In this document: positions 59,067-64,000 of the stretch, piece by piece
Layout: every line of letters begins with the position of its first letter
Numbering within the stretch: position 1 is the first letter of the stretch
Assembly (NCBI GenBank): GCA_030280995.1
Contig: JASXTE010000002.1
Coordinates: 32,192,683 to 32,256,682, forward strand
Source of the DNA: Hemileia vastatrix
Taxonomy: Eukaryota > Basidiomycota > Pucciniomycetes > Pucciniales > Zaghouaniaceae
Direction: 5' to 3'
Length of the DNA: 64,000 bases
The notes under the pieces: generated by a model
Told to the model about the DNA's origin: nothing
What the model saw: only the letters and a program-made list of their open reading frames with translations
The model's database searches: none
Translations under genes and position numbers: made by a program

Positions 59067-60010
59067 AATTTCTTTTATTTAAATTTTCTTTTCTTTTCTT
59101 TTCTTTCTTTCTTTAAAATCTAAACACCTCTTAAAATTCTTAACCTTGTTTTCTCTTTTCTTTCTCTTCTTTTTCTTTCTTCTACTTCTATATAATTTTT
59201 TCTCTAAAAACCAACTAAAAGTAAAATCAAAAGTAAAATTAAATAAAATAGAATAAAATAAAATAAAAATAAAATAAAATAAATAGAATAAACATAAACA
59301 ATAAAATAAAAAAATAAAATAAAATAAAATAAATAGAATACACATAAATAATAAAATAAAATAAAAAACTCTTAAATCTCTCTAAATATTTTCTTTCTTT
59401 TCTCTTTTTCAATTCTCTAAAATACATTCTTTTCTTAAAATTAAAATTCTCTTTAAAATTTTCTTCTCAAAAAATTTATTCTCTCTTTAAAAATTTTCTT
59501 TTCTTCGAACCATCAAATCTTGTACAGCACGACCATTTCCTCGAACTTAACTTCAACCTCTAAATCTCCCTATAATAATTCTTCGAACAAATGATTCTTC
59601 TTTTCAAATTCTCTTTAAATTCTAAATTCTGTTTTTTTTTCTTTTCTTTCTTCTTCCTCTCTTTTCAAACTAAAATTTCCTTAAAAAAAAAAAAAAAAAA
59701 AATTTCTTTCATTTAATTCTCAACTTAACAAACTCATCTCAATCACCAACCGTTTCTTTTTCTCTCTCTTTTCTTACATAAAATTTTCCTTTTAAAACCT
59801 TAAAACTTCCTTCAAATTAAACAACTTTTTTCTTTCTTTAAATTTCTTCTTTCAAATTCTAAAACTTTTTATTTTTAAAACTTCTTTTTTCTTTTCCTTT
59901 TTCTCTCTCTCCCAAATCTTATAAAATTAATAATATTCACCCACACTAAAAAAAAAATAAAATAAAATAAAATACAAATTTTTTCTACTTCTTTACATCT
60001 CCTTTTCATT
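59067..60010. other. pyrimidine-rich and AAAATAAAAT-rich spacer downstream of pol
   Basis: The plus strand is TTTTCTTTTC-like (59085-59215) and then AAAATAAAATAAAATAAATAGAAT-type simple repeats (59230-59370), followed by more C/T-rich sequence with a run of about 20 A at 59682. It lies downstream of both pol and the antisense gene, so it could serve as 3' untranslated region for either. No coding frame is credible. Confidence 0.55.
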
Positions 60011-60952
60011 TCAAATTTTTTCTTTTAATTTTTCTCGAACCAATCTTTTCATTTTCTCCAAAACTACCCTTATCTCCTTCCTGCATTTCTCAAATACCTC
60101 CTCCTCTCCAATCTCCAAGAGTTCCTCTGCCAAGTCGAAGGAAGCAGCGTCGATAATTGTGTCGACCTCCCCACATAACTCTTCCGCAAACCTTACTCGT
60201 CGACCTTGACGAGGTTTCTTTGACCACACCTTGTCCAGTGTGTCTTCAGGCTCTTTGACTACATCTGTAGCTGGAGGGTTTGCCTCAGTTGGTAAGAGCG
60301 GCCCAGGCTCCCCAATCGGGTCTTCAAGAGTATTCGATGTCTAAACAAAACTCATCAGTAACCTCATCCTTAAAAAAAAAATAATAACAAATTGAAAACT
60401 TACCTCGAAGATGGGGTCAGGCTCTAAGAATAACCTTGGCGCCACATCTACCTCTGCTTCCCTTTCCTCCTCATCGTCTTCGATGACCACCCGTCGTTTC
60501 TTGGGTGCCCGCCCTGGAACAGTGACTTCATCTTCATCTTCCTCCACCAACTCGTCGACCTCTTCCTCGACACCTCGTTTCGAACTTGTGGCCTGGGTTA
60601 CCCAGGTCGTGATCTCGTTATTTAGCTCCTTCTCATTTTCCCCCACCGATTGTTCATCTTCAATCAAGACATCCCAAATGTCTTCGACCACCTCTTTTGT
60701 TTTAGGGATTACCCAAAACTTGGTCTTGGTGAACCATTGTTCTATCTCTGTGTTCTTCGTCAATGCATTGCACGCCACTCCTCGCCAACGGCAAAACTCG
60801 CATTTTTGGCGAGGGCCTCGAGTCGCCGTACTTTTGACACAAAAATATTCCATGCTTTCACAAGCCGTGCAAGTTTGTGAAAATTGTCGCGTAATCATTC
60901 CCCCATCCGCTTTAGGGTGTGGAGGCGTAGGTGTGGGAGTAGGGCAGTTCAT
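60011..60952 (-). CDS. antisense accessory gene with Zn2Cys6-type cysteine cluster
   Basis: Two exons on the minus strand, 60952-60404 and 60340-60011, are joined by a 63-bp intron and encode about 292 residues. Exon 1 carries six cysteines spaced C-X2-C-X6-C-X12-C-X2-C-X6-C (CTACESMEYFC to CEFCRWRGVAC, about residues 28-62). This is exactly the spacing of the fungal Zn(II)2Cys6 binuclear cluster. A strongly acidic stretch (about 125-165) follows, with a basic APKKRRV segment that could be a nuclear localisation signal. Exon 2 ends in a charged helix (KKPRQGRRVRFAEE and then EEVFEKCRKEIRVVLEKM). The gene runs opposite to gag-pol and starts about 110 bp inside the 3' LTR. It shows no stop or frameshift while the sense genes do. 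DNA binding is an inference from spacing alone; the flanking residues are not classical. Confidence 0.65.
60341..60403 (-). other. intron of the antisense gene
   Basis: It has donor GTAAGT, a branch-point-like CTGAT and acceptor TTTAG, with 14 bases from branch site to AG. Both exons are in frame when joined (phase 0, exon 1 549 bp, exon 2 330 bp including stop). Retention ends the protein at the TAG within the acceptor, giving a 203-residue form. An alternative acceptor (TTTTAAG at about 60369) would give a very short 35-bp intron. Confidence 0.65.
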
Positions 60953-61060
60953 TATAAAAAGAGAAATTAATAAGTGAGGAAAAAGTTATAGAAGAAGGGA
61001 AACTAGTGTGGGAAGATGGCTCAAGCTCAACGGAGTTCGCGATTCTTATACATGGGCATC
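60953..61060 (-). promoter_or_regulatory. upstream region of the antisense gene / end of internal region
   Basis: This 108-bp stretch must hold the 5' untranslated region and perhaps the promoter of the antisense gene, unless transcription starts in the adjacent 3' LTR. On the plus strand the purine stretch GAAGAAGGGAAACTAG is about 70 bp from the LTR; no typical polypurine tract directly abuts the LTR. Confidence 0.35.
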
Positions 61061-61836
61061 TGTCACGCGCCACGTGACACTCGAGGTGAAAGCAGCTCAT
61101 TAAATCAATAATATCGAGTCCTAAATCTATACTCGAAGCGCAGAAAGCAATTCTCCATAGCAACTGCGATTTTCCTTTGTGTACTTACTATTTAACTGCG
61201 CTAGCCTAAACTCTAAATCTAAATTAGTCAATCTCCCAATAGGGTGCCTTAGTCTCCTTTTCAATAAGCGACGCACAGCGCTAGGTTCAACAAAATAGTA
61301 CAGTAGTAGTTTTTTTCATTAAAGTTTTGTTAATTAATTAAACAGGGGTAAATTGAGCATGGACGGATATTTAGTGAAGAGGGTCTAAGTGTATGTTAGT
61401 AATGGTCAATGGAATGGGAATGGTGCGATGGAAGGGAGGTCAATGCGAGGAGGAACAAAGGATATAAAAGGGGTTGGGTATTTGGTTCAATACTCCTTAG
61501 AATTAAATTATAAAATCGTATTTACATTAATAGTGGTAAATCTTTAGAATTAAATCATTGTTATTGTATCTTTCTTTTATTTTCTCAATATTCATTTCTA
61601 AATCCTAAATATTTGATTATTGAGTTTCCAACCCTTCGTGAGATCTTAAGAATTCCTATTACCTTTAAAACTATCTTATAATTCTTCTCGAACGAACCTC
61701 GAACCTGTAGCTCTTACTTCGAGTGACCTTCAAACCACTTCCTCGAATCATTCCTCTGTGCTTCGAAGCAGTTTCTAAATCCCTCATCTCACTTTCAGGA
61801 ACATCCTTGACCTTGTGCGTAGGTCGTCCGGTGACA
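61061..61836 (+). repeat. 3' LTR of the Tf-like element
   Basis: Same ends, TATA box (61463-61470) and R-start segment (61499-61512) as the 5' LTR. It is followed by the target duplication AAGTC. Confidence 0.95.
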
Positions 61837-61841
61837 AAGTC

Positions 61842-64000
61842 CTGGGTCATGTAGTTTCTGGCTTACAGATCTGTGTAGACCAAGGAAAAGTTGCTGCTAT
61901 CCAAAATGTGTCAGCACCAACTTCTGTAAAATAAATACAGAGTTTTTTGGGATATGTGGCTACTATACACAATATATATATAATTATCAAGTCATAGCCT
62001 TACCACTTACCAAACTAACAAGAAAAGATGTGGCTTATATATGGAATGAGGATGCTCAAAGAGCTTTTGATACATTAGAAAAGTCTTTAATGTCAGCACC
62101 AATCCTTGCCCTTCCAGAATTTATTAAGCCTTTTGTTTTTTATACAGATGCAAGTTTTATTGGACTTGGAGCTTCCCTACATCAAAAATGAATTATTAAT
62201 GAAAATGTTTCAGAAGAAGTAATTTGTTATATTTCAAGAACCTTAAGAAAGAGTGAATTGAAGTATGGTGCCACTCAATTAGAGTGCTTAGCAGTTGTAT
62301 GGGCTTTATAACAGCTTCATTATTATTTAGATGATCAAATGTTTGAATTAGTTACTGATTGCAGTGCTATGAAATCCCTCTTAAACTTGAAATCACCAAA
62401 TAGACATATGTTTAGATGGAAACTACCAGTTCAAGAATATAGAGGTAGAATGACTATTATTCACAGGGCTGTAAATGTTCATTCTAATGTTGATATGTTG
62501 TCCAGATTACCTCTTCCAAATAATGTATCCAATCCATCCTATGTACCTGAAGATGATACAGTACATATACATGGTATATACATTGTTGGTATGGAAGAGG
62601 AACTGTTACAATTAATTCTGAATTCATATGATCAAGATTCTGAATTAAATAAATTGGTTACAATCTTGAATGATCAAAAGAATTCTTCTGTTCAAGAATT
62701 GATAAAAACTCTTCCTCCAAAGCACCAAAGTGCTTTGAGTAAAGGAAAATTTTCCCTTGAAGATGGTTATATTTATTACAGGAGAAAACTGACCCATGTC
62801 ATTGTTATTCATCCTTCCATGAAAGAAACCATCTTAAAACTTTGTCATGATGAAATATTCGAAGGACATTATCATCTTGAAAAAACCATTATCAGAATCA
62901 AAAACACTGCTTGGTGGGCTAATATGTCTGAAGACACTAAATTTTATGTTGAATCTTGTTATTCTTGTCAAAATTTTAAAAGATTAACAGGTGAAAGAGC
63001 AGGATTGTTGCAACATATTAAAGAACCTAATGCTCTTTGTAAAATCATTAACATGGTTTTTGTCACTGGTCTTCCTGTAGCAGGTAAAGACAGTTATAAC
63101 TCTTGTTGGTTAATAGTTGATAGATTCACCAAAATGTGCAAATTTTTTCCCACCCACAAAGATATGTCCACAAATGAATTAGCTTTCTTATGGTGGTCTT
63201 ACATGTTTAATATTATTGGATTTCAAAAAGCCATTATCTCTGATAGAGACCCAAAATTTACATCTGAATTTTGGACTTCTTTGGTGGATATTTGTGGCTG
63301 TGAGTTAAAATTGTCTACAGCTCACCATCCTCAGAGTGATGGTCTAGCTGAAAGAATGATTCAAACCTTGGAAGATATGATTAGAATGTATTGTGCCTTT
63401 GGATTAGAATATAAAGACAATGACAGATTCACTCATGACTGGGTCACTCTATTGCCTGGTCTTGAATTTGCATATAATAGCACTGTTCATTCTGTCACTG
63501 AGAAAAAGCCTTTTGAGCTTTGTTTAGGTTATGTCCCAAACACTCCTGCTCAAATTCTCAATAATAAATTACCTAAGTTGGAACTACATCCTGGTGTAAA
63601 ATCTTTTACACAAATGCAACAGCTATGCAGAAAACATGCTCAAAGCTGTATTGATAAAGCATTTGAATATGAAAAGAAGAGATGGGATAAATCCCATAAA
63701 GAATACACATTTAACAAGGGTGATGAAGTTTTGATATCTGCTGTCCATTTCAATCTACAAGGTAACAACAAATTAAAAGATCCTATTGTGGGACCATTTG
63801 TTAATAAAAGAATGGTTGGAGATAATGCAGTAGAAGTTGTATTGTATTCTCCATATGATAGGAAACATCCTGTTTTTCCCATTTCTTTGCTTAAGCCTTA
63901 TACTTCCAACAGTGACTTTTTTCCCAAAAGAAGGGGAAAACCTAAGAAAAACCCTCAGGAAGTCACAGAAATTGCAGAAATTGATAAAATTCTCAATGAT
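61842..64000 (+). pseudogene. end of reverse transcriptase, RNase H and integrase of the outer element (runs off the window)
   Basis: It resumes with LGHVVSGLQICVDQG. Early stops include TAA near 61931 within the expected SVREIQSFLG block, TGA after the RNase H residues ASLHQK (about 62188) and TAA at about 62307. The integrase is largely readable, with the HHCC finger (HDEIFEGHYHLEKT, CYSCQ) and SDRDPKF, LAERMIQTLEDM. The first catalytic aspartate is lost (NMVFVTGLP where the relative has NMDFVTGLP). The last kilobase is closer to the element at 24903-34046 than to the nested element, the reverse of the gag end. The sequence continues to the window edge within the tail after the integrase. 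Confidence 0.85.

Larger units (their letters stand above)
53386..61836 (+). mobile_element. complete chromodomain Tf1/sushi-type Gypsy element with antisense gene
   Basis: Identical-length 776-bp LTRs (53386-54161 and 61061-61836) bracket gag, pol with a C-terminal chromodomain, about 2 kb of extra sequence and an antisense gene. The target AAGTC is duplicated at 53381-53385 and 61837-61841. The LTRs differ at about 12 bases by eye. A leader segment complements the start of the transcript, as in self-priming elements. The element is far richer in CpG, especially TCGA, than anything around it, which suggests a recent arrival. Sense genes are broken by several stops and two frameshifts. Confidence 0.95.
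38441..64000 (+). mobile_element. outer Gypsy element (family B LTR), split by two insertions, runs off the window
   Basis: The pieces are 38441-43617, 53069-53385 and 61842-64000. They join at codon level in the reverse transcriptase: DGNKDY ends at 43617 and YHQIPVEK resumes at 53070; SLKV ends at 53385 and LGHVVSG resumes after 61841. The first junction shows the target duplication ATTAT/GTTAT (one base changed), the second AAGTC/AAGTC. The 3' LTR must lie beyond the window. The element is heavily mutated in all pieces. Confidence 0.88.

Noticed and set aside
60411..60977. Serine-rich plus-strand frame of 188 codons opposite the antisense gene
   Set aside because: It is a shadow of the minus-strand acidic coding region; the minus strand has splice signals and a conserved cysteine pattern, the plus strand has none.

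Overview
The window looks like a gene-free, transposon-packed stretch of a fungal nuclear genome. It is strongly AT-rich, no host gene, tRNA or rRNA could be recognised, and almost every supported feature is a transposable element or a fragment of one. A rust fungus (Pucciniales) is the best guess. The Ty3/Gypsy polyproteins, the chromodomain Tf1/sushi-type element, the PIF/Harbinger transposon and a TET/JBP-like oxygenase fragment all fit a basidiomycete. This is inference from family resemblance, not a database match.

Layout. 1-15180: fragments of a long non-coding LTR-like repeat (family A, four copies, two per strand) into which solo LTRs of three other families (B, C, D) and a Harbinger MITE have inserted, plus a 1.2 kb A-rich minisatellite. 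15184-20643: a degenerate PIF/Harbinger transposon with TTA target duplications. It carries a broken DDE transposase (+), a broken Myb/SANT-type partner gene (-), a nested MITE, and between them a fragment resembling a TET/JBP 2-oxoglutarate/iron oxygenase. 20647-24897: AT-rich, no gene. 24903-34046: a complete Ty3/Gypsy element with 1132 bp LTRs, a TCTTC target duplication, and gag-pol broken by three stops and one frameshift. 34052-38435: AT-rich, no gene.

38441-64000 is a Russian doll. An outer plus-strand Gypsy element (LTR family B) is split twice. In its reverse transcriptase, at 43617/53069, sits a full minus-strand relative (43618-53068), whose own 5' LTR contains a solo LTR (51958-52746) and whose leader contains a MITE (50652-50852). 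Farther along the same reverse transcriptase, at 53385/61842, sits a complete chromodomain Tf1/sushi-type element (53386-61836). Each insertion has a recognisable target duplication.

The most interesting part is the Tf-like element. Its leader carries a 14-nt perfect complement to the region just downstream of the LTR TATA box, which is the signature of self-primed reverse transcription. Between pol and the 3' LTR it carries an antisense, apparently intact, intron-containing gene (60952-60011). That gene encodes about 292 residues with an exact Zn(II)2Cys6 cysteine spacing and a basic nuclear-localisation-like segment, while the sense gag-pol is riddled with stops. The two LTRs of this element differ mostly by CpG to TpG/CpA transitions, which points to cytosine methylation of transposons in this genome.
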